From the NCBI GenBank assembly GCA_023266095.1, contig JAHFRV010000007.1:1-64000 (forward strand): a stretch of DNA of 64,000 nucleotides, in the 5' to 3' direction. Shown piece by piece: positions 9,624-18,981 of this stretch (positions within the stretch are counted from its first letter, which is position 1; each line of letters begins with the position of its first letter). A model generated the notes under the pieces. It had not been told where the DNA came from. It was given only the letters and a program-made list of their open reading frames with translations, and did no database searches. Made by a program: the position numbers and the translations under genes. This DNA is from Gammaproteobacteria bacterium (lineage in GTDB: Bacteria > Pseudomonadota > Gammaproteobacteria > DRLM01).

Positions 9624-11262
9624 TGAAAGATTCGGGGCGCCACGGATCATTCGCTGTCACGGTCGCCGGGCGTCCGCGGCGGATGATTTCTATGGCGTCT
9701 TCCACTGCTTGCTGCAATTGCGGAGTGGTCGCCATCTGCTGGCGATCTTTGCCGTAACAAAGCCGCTGCACGGCGTGTACCGTCGTGCGCAACATCGGGT
9801 CGCCGCCGTTGCGTTGTTCCCAATCCTGTAAACCTAAGTCGAGGCTAGGGTTGCCGAAGGCAGCCAGCAGGCGTGCTTGCAAAGGGTGCGGCGCGTGAGT
9901 GGGTTGGCTCACCGCGTGACGCTGCGTCGATTCGACCGGCCAGATTTGTCTGGCGGGCGCGCGGCTTTGCCACCACAACGCGGCGGTGGCCAGCCATAAC
10001 AGCGCGAAAAAGGCCGTGCCGATTTGCCACCAACGTGCATCTTCCGCAGGACCGGCTGCGATGAGCGCATCCGCGCCATTCTGTCCAGGGCTGGTGGCGG
10101 TCATCACCGGCGTCACGGCCCGCGCCTCGCCGCTGATTTCGAGGCGCGGCCCCGCCAGTTCTGCGACGTCCATTACGCCGCGTTCGGTATCGAAGTACGG
10201 TACACGCACCGGCGGCAGCTCGAGATTGCCGGGACGTTGCGGCAGTGCGGAGAAACTGTAACGCACGGTGGTGGTCACGCCGTCGGCGCCGACTTCGCTC
10301 TCGCGCTGGGCCTGGTCCGCGTAAAGTTTGATGGAATCGGCCAGCGCCGGCAGCGGCAGGTTTTCGGGCAAGGCGAAACGGCTGAAGGCGCCGCTCACCG
10401 TCACCGTCCAGGTGCTGAATTGATCGACGGAGGGCGCCGGGATGGGTGGAGTCTGCGCGAGTTGCGGCACGCCGACGATCAAGTCCGCGTCCACCGTGAC
10501 AGGCAGGGCTTGCACCTGCACATTTTCCGTTTGATGAGGCAAACGCAGTTTGCGGTCGGCGGCGGTGACGACCCACACGTCGGGCAAGACTATTTTCAAC
10601 GCGCCGCTCTCTATTGGGAAGATCGCCCAGGCAGTGCGCACGACTTGATACGGTGTGCCGTTGACGGTCTCTTGACGCTGGCTTTGCGGCAGTTCGCGGT
10701 GTTCCAGCAGTTCGATACGGGTCGGCTCGGTGTCGATGTATTCGCCGACACTGGCGCTTTTGAGCGGGACGCGGTGATAGACGTCGAGCCAGGCCACCAG
10801 ATGTTCGCGTTGCCATACCCGCCTTTTACTGACACCGCCGCGACTGAAGACGTCGGGCAAGGCATCGGGCGCCAGTCCGCTCACCTGCACTTTGAGCGGC
10901 GTGCTGCTCAAACCGTCGATGCGAAAGGCGGGCAGGGTGAACGTGCCGCCGCGGCGCGCAAACAATTCCACACTGAGTTCCGACGTCGAGCGGCCGCGGC
11001 CGAGATCGACGTTGTAGCGGTGGCTGGCCTGCGGCTTGCCCACCTCGAAGTCCTTGGCGAGCACGCTCAAGTCGATGTTGGGCGCCACGCCTTCGGCGCG
11101 CAAACGGGTTTCGCTGTTGAGCAGCGTCAGGGTCAGCGTCAGCGGTTCGCCCAAGGCGACCGCGTTGCGGTCGATGCGTGCGGTGAATTCGGCGGCCAAG
11201 GACGCCGCGCTGAACAAGAAACTCAATAAAGCGCACAACCATCGGCATCGGCGCTGCGTCAT
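9604..11262 (-). CDS. batD: BatD-like oxygen tolerance protein
   Basis: A membrane-anchored protein of about 552 residues. A signal peptide (CRWLCALLSFLFSAASLAAEF) is followed by beta-rich domains (TARIDRNAVALGEPLTLTLTLLN, a BatD hallmark). One transmembrane helix lies late (IGTAFFALLWLATAALWW, about residue 418), then a cytoplasmic tail. It is last in the DUF58-DUF4381-BatA-BatB/C-BatD operon. Its ATG overlaps the preceding stop as TAATG, so I chose it over a GTG six bases earlier. Bat proteins are linked to envelope stress and MoxR chaperone function; the molecular activity is not established. Confidence 0.82.
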   Translation of the reverse strand: MTQRRCRWLCALLSFLFSAASLAAEFTARIDRNAVALGEPLTLTLTLLNSETRLRAEGVAPNIDLSVLAKDFEVGKPQASHRYNVDLGRGRSTSELSVELFARRGGTFTLPAFRIDGLSSTPLKVQVSGLAPDALPDVFSRGGVSKRRVWQREHLVAWLDVYHRVPLKSASVGEYIDTEPTRIELLEHRELPQSQRQETVNGTPYQVVRTAWAIFPIESGALKIVLPDVWVVTAADRKLRLPHQTENVQVQALPVTVDADLIVGVPQLAQTPPIPAPSVDQFSTWTVTVSGAFSRFALPENLPLPALADSIKLYADQAQRESEVGADGVTTTVRYSFSALPQRPGNLELPPVRVPYFDTERGVMDVAELAGPRLEISGEARAVTPVMTATSPGQNGADALIAAGPAEDARWWQIGTAFFALLWLATAALWWQSRAPARQIWPVESTQRHAVSQPTHAPHPLQARLLAAFGNPSLDLGLQDWEQRNGGDPMLRTTVHAVQRLCYGKDRQQMATTPQLQQAVEDAIEIIRRGRPATVTANDPWRPESFSRRSAI

Positions 11263-13100
11263 TACCACGGTTTTCCCCCCATCATCTTCACGTGTGAACC
11301 CAAATCATCTTCGCGGAAACGCCAGCGCAAAAACTCCGCGTTATTGTCGCGCAATGTTTCCAGTTCCGGGGGGCGACCGCCTAGTCCAGCGCCGGCCTCC
11401 CGCCACAAGGCCAAGGTTTTTTCGAGGCGCGCCGCGTCTGTTTGCTGAGTGAGCTGAGGTTCGCGCCGCGCTTGCGCGGCGCCGGTGCGTTCGCGCTGTT
11501 GTTGTGGATTGCCTTTCGCTGCCGAAGCGGCGGCGCTGACGCTGTCCGGCGCGTCGCCGCGGCCGGATGATGTGCTCTCCGCGCGCTCGCTGCCTTGACC
11601 ACCGAGATTGGCGGCCGCATGCTCTGCGTCTTTGCGTTCGCGCTGGCCGCGCCGTACGTCGAGGAACTGATTGACCAGGCTGAGATTCAGCGCGGCCTGG
11701 GACAGATTGGGTTTCAAGTGCAGCGCCGCTTGATAACGCTCGCTGGCCTGTTGGAAACGTTCGAGCCGCGCCAGAGCATTGCCGACGTTATAGAGAGCAT
11801 GAGCTTTTTCGTCGTCGTTGTCTGTTTGGCGCGCGGCTTTTTCAAAAGCGGCGAGGGCGGTGTTCCAATCCTGTAAACGATAGGCGGCGGTACCCGCGCC
11901 CAGCCAGCCGCGATAATTTTTCACTTGGTCATAAAGTTTCCGCGCTTGCGCATAGTCCTGTTTTTGCAGCGCCTCATAGGCTTCGCGCTCGGTCCAAAGT
12001 CCGGCTATATCACTCTTGCTGGACGGCGCCGCTTCGCCGGGCGGCGGCACGATGATGAGCAGCGGCAGGACCAGCATCGCCAGCGCTTCGCGGCGGCGCG
12101 CGCCCGCCCACAAGAATAAAACCAGACTGGCGGCGAGGGGTGCGATGTAAAGCGGTATCGCGTCCACCGCGGCGGCCGGCGAGGCCAATCGCCCGGCGTG
12201 GGTGGCGGCGCGCAGAGCGGTGATGAGTTCGCGCCATTCGTCGTCGTCCTCGCGCAGCTGGACGTAGTGGCCGCCGCCGTCCCGCGCCAATTGCTGAAGG
12301 CGCGTGTGGTCGAGGCGGGACATCACCACTTGATCGTCGTAACGCATGAAATGCCCGGCCAAGTCGGGCACCGGTCCGCCGCTGGGCGTGCCGACGCCGA
12401 CGGTGAACAGCGGAATACCCTGGCCGCGCAGGGCCGCCGCAGCGGAGGCGGCTTCGGCATCGTGAAATTCACCGTCGCTGATCAGTAACGCGGCGCGGCT
12501 GTCGCGCGGGCTGGCCGCCAGCAATTGGCCGGCCACTTCGGTGGCGCGAGCGAGGTTGGAGCCGGGTTTGGCGGTGAGGCCGGGATCAAGCAAGTCAACG
12601 AATTGCAAAAAGGCGTCGCGGTCGGCGGTGAGCGGCAGCGCCGGATATGCGTTGGCGGAAAACACCACCAAGCCCAGCCGGTCGCCGCCGAGCTGGGCGA
12701 TTAAATCGCGCAATTCGTGTTTGACCCGCGCCAGCCGGTTAGGAGTGAGGTCGGCCACCGCCATCGATGGCGAAATGTCGATGATCACCGCGAGGTCGAT
12801 GCCGCGGGTTTCGGCGGGGGCGGCGGCGCGGCTCCAATACGGACCGGCCACTGCCACGGCGGCCAACATCCAGGCGGCGAGAAATACCTTGTTGGACGCG
12901 GCGGGACCGGCCGGTCCCACCAGCAAGCCGCGCAATAAATGGGCGTCGGCATAGGCGGCGAGGCGGGCCGGCGGGCGTGCGCGGCGGCGCCAGCGTTCCA
13001 GCAAGAGTGATACAGCCGGACTTTGCAGCAGCCAGGGCAACAAGGCCAGCGCCAACCAGGCCGGTTCGCGCCAGTGCAGTCCGTTCAGCCAGTCCATCAT
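11262..13100 (-). CDS. BatB-BatC fusion: VWA domain plus TPR repeats
   Basis: A protein of 612 residues. Two N-terminal membrane segments precede a von Willebrand A domain with an intact metal site (DLAVIIDISPSMAVADLT; DxSxS). Two more hydrophobic helices follow near residue 300. The C-terminal half holds TPR repeats (LGAGTAAYRLQDWNTALAAF, KAHALYNVGNALARLERF, ASERYQAALHLKPNLSQA) and a charged low-complexity stretch. In the original Bacteroides operon BatB and BatC are separate, so this is a fused form. The chosen ATG overlaps the BatA stop as ATGA; an upstream reading adds only an Ala/Pro/Arg-rich run. Confidence 0.85.
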   Translation of the reverse strand: MMDWLNGLHWREPAWLALALLPWLLQSPAVSLLLERWRRRARPPARLAAYADAHLLRGLLVGPAGPAASNKVFLAAWMLAAVAVAGPYWSRAAAPAETRGIDLAVIIDISPSMAVADLTPNRLARVKHELRDLIAQLGGDRLGLVVFSANAYPALPLTADRDAFLQFVDLLDPGLTAKPGSNLARATEVAGQLLAASPRDSRAALLISDGEFHDAEAASAAAALRGQGIPLFTVGVGTPSGGPVPDLAGHFMRYDDQVVMSRLDHTRLQQLARDGGGHYVQLREDDDEWRELITALRAATHAGRLASPAAAVDAIPLYIAPLAASLVLFLWAGARRREALAMLVLPLLIIVPPPGEAAPSSKSDIAGLWTEREAYEALQKQDYAQARKLYDQVKNYRGWLGAGTAAYRLQDWNTALAAFEKAARQTDNDDEKAHALYNVGNALARLERFQQASERYQAALHLKPNLSQAALNLSLVNQFLDVRRGQRERKDAEHAAANLGGQGSERAESTSSGRGDAPDSVSAAASAAKGNPQQQRERTGAAQARREPQLTQQTDAARLEKTLALWREAGAGLGGRPPELETLRDNNAEFLRWRFREDDLGSHVKMMGGKPW

Positions 13101-14089
13101 GACGGCAGCACCTCGCCGGCGCGGCGGCGCTGGGCGGCGAGCAGGAGCAGCAGGCCGGCCAGCAGCGGCAGCCAATAGGCCTCGTGGGGCGTGCCGAGCT
13201 GGGCGAGTTCGACCTTGACGGTTTCGAGGGCGTCGATGTCTTTGACGATTTGTTGCAGCGCGCCGCCGTCGCGCGCCCGGTAAAAACGCCCGCCGCTCTC
13301 TTGCGCCAGTTGTTTCAGCAGGGTCTCGTCAATGGGCAGTTCGGCGAGGCCGAGACTATTGTTGGGACCGCTGGGAAACGGCACGCGGCCGTCCTTGCCC
13401 ACCGCCACGGTGTAGATGCGTACTTGATATTGGCGGGCCAGGGCCAGGGCGCGCGCGGGCGCTATGCCGCCGGCGGTATTGGCGCCGTCGCTGAACAGCA
13501 GCAGGATGCGCGCGGCGGGCGGGCGGGCGCGCAGCCGTTTCACCGCCAGCGCCACCGCGTCGCCGAGGGCGGTTTTTTCACCGACGATGCCGTGGTCGAT
13601 TTCATGCAACAGATTGCGCACCAAATCCAAGTCGTGGGTGACCGGGCTGAGGGTGAGGGCCTCGCCGGCGAACACGATCAAGCCGGCGCGGTCGCCTTTG
13701 CGCTGCGCGAGCAATTCATCGACGGTGTGTTTGACGACGGTGAGACGGTCGGCGGGGCGATTGTCGATGACGAAATCCTGAGCGCGCATCGAACCGGAGA
13801 TGTCGATGGCGAGCATGAAATCCCGCGCCGGGTATTCGCCCGGCAACAGGTCGATCCACTGCGGCCGGGCGAGAGCGAGTACCAATAGACTGCAGGCCGT
13901 CAGCCACCACCACGGCCAGCGGCGCGGGCGCGGCGGCGCGGCGGCCGCGAGCTGCGCGAGCAAGGCCGCGTGCGGATGAAACAAGGCGACGCGCGGCACG
14001 GGCCGTCCCGGCCTGCGGTGCAGCGCCCACCACAGCAGCCAGGGCAGTGGCAAGGCCAACAGCCAGCCGGCGGCGGCGAATTCAAACAT
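13097..14089 (-). CDS. batA: BatA: membrane VWA protein
   Basis: A 330-residue inner-membrane protein. An N-terminal membrane helix (FAAAGWLLALPLPWLLWWAL) and a second helix near residue 60 (WWWLTACSLLVLALA) precede a VWA domain with the metal site FMLAIDISGSMRAQDF. A C-terminal helix (AYWLPLLAGLLLLLAA) closes it. It overlaps DUF4381 upstream by 8 bases and batB downstream by 4, so translation is probably coupled. VWA proteins next to MoxR ATPases usually act in metal insertion or complex assembly. Confidence 0.85.
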   Translation of the reverse strand: MFEFAAAGWLLALPLPWLLWWALHRRPGRPVPRVALFHPHAALLAQLAAAAPPRPRRWPWWWLTACSLLVLALARPQWIDLLPGEYPARDFMLAIDISGSMRAQDFVIDNRPADRLTVVKHTVDELLAQRKGDRAGLIVFAGEALTLSPVTHDLDLVRNLLHEIDHGIVGEKTALGDAVALAVKRLRARPPAARILLLFSDGANTAGGIAPARALALARQYQVRIYTVAVGKDGRVPFPSGPNNSLGLAELPIDETLLKQLAQESGGRFYRARDGGALQQIVKDIDALETVKVELAQLGTPHEAYWLPLLAGLLLLLAAQRRRAGEVLPS

Positions 14090-14549
14090 GCGACGTCTCC
14101 GTCGTCAGCCAGCGGCGGGCGTGTTCGAAGAGTTCAGGCGGCAAAGGCTGTTCGCGCCGCGGCCGGTAACGTTGGCGGTTCAGTTGTTGAAGTGTGTCGC
14201 GCCACAACGGCGCGTCGTTCACCACGGCGGGCGGATGGTCATCCGATAACTGCGCGAGACCCAGTCCGCGCCGCAATACGGTGGCGAGGCGGTAGGCGGC
14301 GTCGCGATCGTCGATTTGTTTGGCCTCCCATGTTTGGCGCAATACGTTCAACGCGGCCAGCGCGTCACCGCGAAGGTCGTCGGCGGGCGTGGCGCGTCGA
14401 TGCCGGCGGCGATCGATCCACCCCGCGACCAAGGCGGCTATTGCAATGAAGGCGAGCGCGGCGAGCAGCCATAACCACCACGGCGTCGCGGCGGGAGGCG
14501 CGGGTGGAATGATGTCGGCGAGACGTTGAAGAGTATCGTCGCTGTTCAT
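14082..14549 (-). CDS. DUF4381 membrane protein
   Basis: A 155-residue protein with one transmembrane helix (PWWLWLLAALAFIAIAALVAGWI, about residues 23-45) after a short proline-rich lead. A helical cytoplasmic domain follows (RGDALAALNVLRQTWEAK, AAYRLATVLRRGLGLAQL). This is the usual shape of DUF4381 proteins, found between DUF58 and BatA genes. It overlaps both neighbours. The role is presumed to be structural in the Bat/MoxR complex. Confidence 0.78.
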   Translation of the reverse strand: MNSDDTLQRLADIIPPAPPAATPWWLWLLAALAFIAIAALVAGWIDRRRHRRATPADDLRGDALAALNVLRQTWEAKQIDDRDAAYRLATVLRRGLGLAQLSDDHPPAVVNDAPLWRDTLQQLNRQRYRPRREQPLPPELFEHARRWLTTETSHV

Positions 14550-15433
14550 ACGGCCTCGCGCATCTGGCTGAACGCGTCGCGGTGAGTATGGACGGTTTGC
14601 AGGCGGATGCCGGTACTGTGACAGAGACGGCGTAGTGCCGCAGCGCGTTCCGCCATGGCGGCGGCGTAACGTTCGCGGAGGGCTTTGTCACCGGTGTCGA
14701 TGAGGTGGATTTGGCCGTCGCCCGCTGTCAAACGCAGCCGCCCGGCATCGGGCAATTGCTCTTCTGCCGGATCGATGATTTGAAAGACGATGACCTCGCA
14801 CAACGCCGCCAGACGCCAGAGTTGCGCGCGCTGGCCTTCGTCCACGCCGAGCAGATCGCTGATGATGCAGACGGTAGTGCCGCGCGTGACGTTGCGCCGC
14901 AAGTCATCCCACACCTCGGGCCAGTCGGCGGCGTGGCGATTGTCGGCGCCCGCCGCGGCGCAGGCGGCGCGCAGCATCGGCAGGACGCCGTCCAAACGGC
15001 GGGCGGCGGCGAAAGCATGTTCGCGGCGGCCGTCCAACACCAGACCGGCGACCGGCTCCTGTTGAGCGAGCGCGGAGAAGGCGAGGATGGCCGCGACCCG
15101 CGCCGCGGTGGCGGCCTTGGTTTCGACGCGGGTGCCGAAGTGCATGGCCGGGCCGCGGTCGATGAGCAGATACAGCAGGCGCTGACGTTCCTCGCGGAAC
15201 ACCTTGGTCATGGGGCGGCCGCTGCGGGCAGTTGCGCGCCAGTCCATGTGCCGCACGTCATCGCCGGCCTGATAGGCGCGCAAATCGTCCAGCTCCATGC
15301 CGCGCCCGCGAAAGATCGACCGCGCCGCGCCCGACCAAGGACTCGCCACCGCACGCCGCGGCGCGTAACGGCGCAGCAGAGTCTGCCGTTGCAGCTGTTC
15401 GAGTTCGGCGAGGGTGAGGAGGGGGGTGTTCAT
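14546..15433 (-). CDS. DUF58 domain protein of the Bat operon
   Basis: A 295-residue cytoplasmic protein. The DUF58 signature GMELDDLRAYQAGDDVRHMDWRATARSGRPMTKVFREER is split by eye into MELDDLRAYQAGDDVR and HMDWRATARSGRP. It is followed by a VWA-like fold (LLYLLIDRGPAMHFGTRVE), where DRG replaces the usual DxSxS. It is the first gene of the operon. A MoxR AAA+ ATPase normally sits directly upstream; here the upstream region instead has a large palindrome and a gene on the other strand. Confidence 0.85.
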   Translation of the reverse strand: MNTPLLTLAELEQLQRQTLLRRYAPRRAVASPWSGAARSIFRGRGMELDDLRAYQAGDDVRHMDWRATARSGRPMTKVFREERQRLLYLLIDRGPAMHFGTRVETKAATAARVAAILAFSALAQQEPVAGLVLDGRREHAFAAARRLDGVLPMLRAACAAAGADNRHAADWPEVWDDLRRNVTRGTTVCIISDLLGVDEGQRAQLWRLAALCEVIVFQIIDPAEEQLPDAGRLRLTAGDGQIHLIDTGDKALRERYAAAMAERAAALRRLCHSTGIRLQTVHTHRDAFSQMREAV

Positions 15434-15493
15434 GGTTGATAGCAGGATGATAGGGCCTTCAAGGATTCGCAGGGTCAGTCATTGTAGCCTGAT

Positions 15494-15570
15494 GGGTTGA
15501 GCGGAGTGAAACCCGGGGCGTACTGTATCCGAGAGTCGTCAACCCCGGGTTTCGCAAAAAAGCTTAACCC
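15494..15570. repeat. Long imperfect inverted repeat (REP-like element)
   Basis: The left arm GGGTTGAGCGGAGTGAAACC (running to 15518) matches the complement of the right arm CCCCGGGTTTCGC...TTAACCC (15543-15570). It resembles the common 'GTAGCCTGGATG...AATCCGGGG' intergenic repeats. It lies in the gap between the divergent DUF58 and DUF262 genes, just where moxR would be expected. Confidence 0.65.
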
Positions 15571-15671
15571 AAACTATTTCGCTGAAGCTCTTTTGACGCA
15601 TGTGCTTGTTCCGTCCGGTTGCCTGTGACTATTATCCCATAATAGGAAAATTGTTCAGAGGTTCCTTAATT

Positions 15672-17466
15672 ATGTCCACTCAACGCTATTCCGTGACCCC
15701 GCATCCGATCGAAACCCTGCTCACCTGGGTGAAGTCAGGCGAGATCGCCATCCCTGAAATTCAACGTCCCTTCGTTTGGGAGCCCACCAAAGTTCGCAAC
15801 CTGCTCGACTCGCTCTATCAGGGCTACCCCGTCGGTTACCTCATTGCGTGGCGTAACCCCACCGTGAAGCTCAAGGACGGCACGCCATCTGCCGGCAAGC
15901 GTGTTCTGATTGATGGACAGCAGCGTGTCACGGCACTGATGGCCGGGTTGCTCGGGCGCGAAGTGCTGACCAAGGAATACGAGACCATCCGCATCCGTAT
16001 CGCCTTCCACCCGCAGATCGAGAAGTTCGAGGTGGCCAACCCCGCCATCCGTAAAGACGTGGCATGGATCGAGGACGTGGCGGCGGTTTTCGCACCTGAA
16101 GCAGACTTGATTGAATTGACCGAAGACTATGTCGCCAAGAACCCCGCCGCCGACCGCAAGCAAGTCGGCAAAGTGCTGCAACGGCTCGGCAAGATCATCA
16201 ACAACCATGTCGGCCTGATCGAACTCGCCGAAGACCTCGATATCGAAACCGTCACCGAAATTTTCATCCGCGTGAATTCCGCCGGTGCCGAGCTCTCACA
16301 GGCCGACTTCGCCATATCGAAGATCGCCGCCAACGAGACCTACAGCGGCAACATGCTGCGCAAGGCCATCGACTACTTCTGCCATCTTGCCGTGGCGCCC
16401 GATTTCTTCGGACGCATCGAGAAGGGCGACAAGGCCTTTGCCGCCTCCGAGTTCTTTCCGCAGATGCGCTGGCTCAAAGATGTGAATGACGACATCTACG
16501 ACCCCACCTACACCGACATGCTGCGGGTGGCGTTCACCGCCGAGTTCGGACGCGGCAAACTGGCAGACCTCGTGGCGCTGCTCTCGGGGCGCAACTTCGA
16601 GACCCGGCAGTATGAGGACGCCATCGCCGAGTCCTCGTTCGCGAAACTCAAGCAGGGCATCCTGCTTCATCAACCAAACGCATTTCAACCGCTTCACCAT
16701 GATCTTGCGTTCAGCGGGCTTCTTCACCAGCGACCTGATCGGCGGGCAGAACGCTGTCAATTTCGCCTACATCCTTTACCTGCGCGGGCGCGCGGAAAAC
16801 ATCTCCGCCGCCGATCTCGAACGACTCGTGCGCCGCTGGTATGCCATGTCGATCCTGCGCGGGCGTTACACCGGCAGTCCTGAGACCGCATTCGACTTCG
16901 ACATCCGTCAGGTCGAGGCGCGCGGGCTGGTCAACTACGCCGATTCAGTGATTGAAAATGAACTGCCCGCGAGCTTCTGGACTGGTATGCTGCCCCAGCT
17001 CATGGACACCTCGTCCGGCCAGAGCCCTTATTTCCTCGCCTACAAAGCGGCGCAGGTGAAACTGGGCGACAAGGGATTCCTGTCGCGCGACATCACCGTG
17101 CAGGACCTCTTGATGAACCGCAGCGACGTACACCATGTGTACCCGCGCAATCGTCTCAAAAAGCAGGGCCTCGCGCGCGGCCGCTACAATCAGATCGCCA
17201 ACTTCGTGCTGGCCCAGAGCGAGATCAATATCGGCATTGGCGACAAGGCGCCCGAAACCTATTTCAAGGAGTTGGCTGAACAGTGTGCGGGCGGCCCGAA
17301 GAAACACGGCGGCATTACCGAGCGGGATGAGCTATGCGCCAACCTGCGCATGAGCTGCCTGCCGGAGTCGCTCATCGACGGCGAAGTTCCCGCCTACGAC
17401 GACTTCCTTGAGCAGCGGCGCAAGCTTATGGCGCAGAAAATCAAAACCTGGTTTGAGGCGCTCTGA
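15672..17466 (+). pseudogene. DUF262/DUF1524 protein (GmrSD-like), frameshifted
   Basis: Two overlapping frames together encode one protein of about 598 residues. Frame 1 (from ATG 15672) holds the DUF262 domain: [28 protein letters not shown], and [17 protein letters not shown] (the DGQQR nucleotide-binding motif). Homology jumps to frame 2 near 16657-16665 and continues with [20 protein letters not shown]. It runs to a C-terminal DUF1524 HNH-like nuclease site, [15 protein letters not shown], and ends at 17466. The shift corresponds to one extra base (or two missing). GmrSD-type proteins are modification-dependent restriction enzymes. It is probably inactive unless the shift is a sequencing error. 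Confidence 0.82.
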
Positions 17467-17610
17467 TGATTTACCGACGCACCGTCCGCAACAGGTCTAC
17501 CGCCGGATTGCCGAACACACCTGGAATCCCGCCGACCTGCTGCAACGAGGTCAGCCTTGTGGGTACATTCCATGCACCATTCGCCCGGCGAGCGCAGGAT
17601 GCACCAAAAG

Positions 17611-18050
17611 TTATTCGCCGAACCCCTCGCCATCGTCGATATTCAACGGCGCCGTTCGCCAATCCTCCGGATTACACCCCAAGGCGCACATACCGATGAA
17701 ACGTCGAATATCGCCATTCTGAAGCTCGCTTCACGTAGCCATGCTTGACCGGGTTCCAGTGGAGGTAATCAATATGCCCGCGAAAATCCACCTCGTCACG
17801 GATGCTCCCAATAACGACGTTGCCACAACGTCGATTCATGGCGGCCGGATTTCGAAGCATTCATCCAATCGTCACGGTGTAGTCGTAACCCATAGCGGCG
17901 GGTGACATGCCGTTTTATCACAGCCCAACGTAGCGCAAAAGTCACATCTTCCGGCGGCAACGTCCAGCTACTATGCAAGTGATTTGGCAACAACGGTGTA
18001 CCCCTCGCGCCGTGTCTGTATCTACACGCAATGCTGAGCATCTTTATCAA
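17611..18050 (-). pseudogene. RAYT (REP-associated tyrosine transposase) fossil
   Basis: Pieces of a Y1-type transposase lie in order on the minus strand in several frames. They are LPNHLHSSWTLPPEDVTFAL (the HUH-like motif, here HLH), then LRWAVIKRHVTRRYGLR, STLWQRRYWEH, IRDEVDFRGHIDYLHWNPVK, EWRYSTFHRYVRLGV, and after another shift NPEDWRTAPLNIDDGEGFGE followed by a stop. The end GFGE-stop is typical of RAYT genes. The N-terminus is degraded. Two or more frameshifts make it inactive. RAYTs mobilise REP palindromes, and several REP-like elements remain in this window. Confidence 0.8.
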
Positions 18051-18185
18051 GATGGGTCGATGACGGCCCAGTCGCAGTATGTCCGCATCCTCAAGCTGAC
18101 TGGCGCGCTTCGTTCTTTTTTACACTCTTGACTAAAATTCTAGTGAGAATATTTTAAGATACTGATAGATATAATATATTTTTAT

Positions 18186-18201
18186 TGGCCCAAATATTGC
18201 T
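18186..18201 (+). promoter_or_regulatory. Sigma-54 promoter for the PEP-CTERM gene
   Basis: TGGCCC (18186-18191), five bases, then TTGCT (18197-18201). The GG and GC pairs lie 12 bases apart, exactly the -24/-12 spacing of RpoN promoters. Transcription would begin near 18212, leaving a leader of about 57 bases. Upstream, 18118-18185 is AT-rich and could bind an enhancer protein or IHF. Confidence 0.65.
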
Positions 18202-18268
18202 GATTTGAATTGACGCAGCACTTCAGCCTCAGGTTGACAGTTTTTAATTAAAGGCAGGAATCAATATC

Positions 18269-18946
18269 ATGAAAAAGAGTGTAGTAGTAGGTGGTTGGGC
18301 AACGGCCCTGGTATTAAGCCTTGGGCTGTCGGCGGTTCCCGCGCAAGCCGTACCTTTATCAGCATTTTCAGAAAATTTCGAAGGCACCTTAGCTGCATGG
18401 ACCGACATCACCCCGGCGACTCCTCAGGCGCAGATCGTTAACGATCCCCTACGGGCGGGCAACCACGTACTGAGCTTCGCAACTCTGGGATCAGGTGGCA
18501 GTATTTATTCTACCGAAGCCATTACCACGGCCGGAGATTTTACAGTTTCCTTCGAATACCTGGGACTTGCCGTAAACGGCTCTAACCCGGGTGATATCGG
18601 AGGGTTTTTCGGTGTGAGCCAGGGCTTTCCAGGCAGTCACTATTGGGTGGCGGGGAGCATCGATGGTTACGGGCCTATCAATCTCATCGATGATAATACT
18701 TGGCACACTTACAACCTGACCTTTAGCTCTCCGGTGGGGCAGACCGTACACCTCATGTACGAGGATTTCGTCGGTTCCGGTGGTGTGGCAGGTGATGCCT
18801 ATTTCGACAATATCCGCTTCAATGATGCGAACGTTGCTCCAGCCCCGTTTCAGAACACCGTTCCCGAGCCAGAAACTTACCTGTTGATGCTCAGCGGTCT
18901 TGGTCTGATGGGTTACATCGCGCGCCGCCGAAAACAAAAGCAGTAA
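18269..18946 (+). CDS. PEP-CTERM sorting-domain surface protein
   Basis: A 225-residue exported protein. A signal peptide (KKSVVVGGWATALVLSLGLSAVPAQA) precedes a beta-rich domain that begins FSENFEGTLAAW and resembles carbohydrate-binding-like jelly rolls (DAYFDNIRF). The C-terminus is a textbook PEP-CTERM: VPEPETYLLMLSGLGLM, then GYIARRRKQKQ. Such proteins are processed by exosortase, usually with exopolysaccharide biosynthesis; no exosortase gene is in this window. Upstream is a sigma-54 promoter and downstream a strong terminator, so it is a single-gene unit. Confidence 0.92.
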   Translation: MKKSVVVGGWATALVLSLGLSAVPAQAVPLSAFSENFEGTLAAWTDITPATPQAQIVNDPLRAGNHVLSFATLGSGGSIYSTEAITTAGDFTVSFEYLGLAVNGSNPGDIGGFFGVSQGFPGSHYWVAGSIDGYGPINLIDDNTWHTYNLTFSSPVGQTVHLMYEDFVGSGGVAGDAYFDNIRFNDANVAPAPFQNTVPEPETYLLMLSGLGLMGYIARRRKQKQ

Positions 18947-18981
18947 CCACGGCTTAATTCGATACAGCCGCGTTGACACAG

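Noticed and set aside
10024-11229. 401-codon plus-strand frame across batD
   Set aside because: Antisense to batD, no ribosome site or domain.
16657-16665. Programmed ribosomal frameshift in the DUF262 gene
   Set aside because: No slippery heptamer, stop-codon context or stimulatory hairpin is evident; a mutation or read error is simpler.
17394-17633. 79-codon minus-strand frame after the DUF262 gene
   Set aside because: It overlaps the ends of two pseudogenes and shows no family signature.
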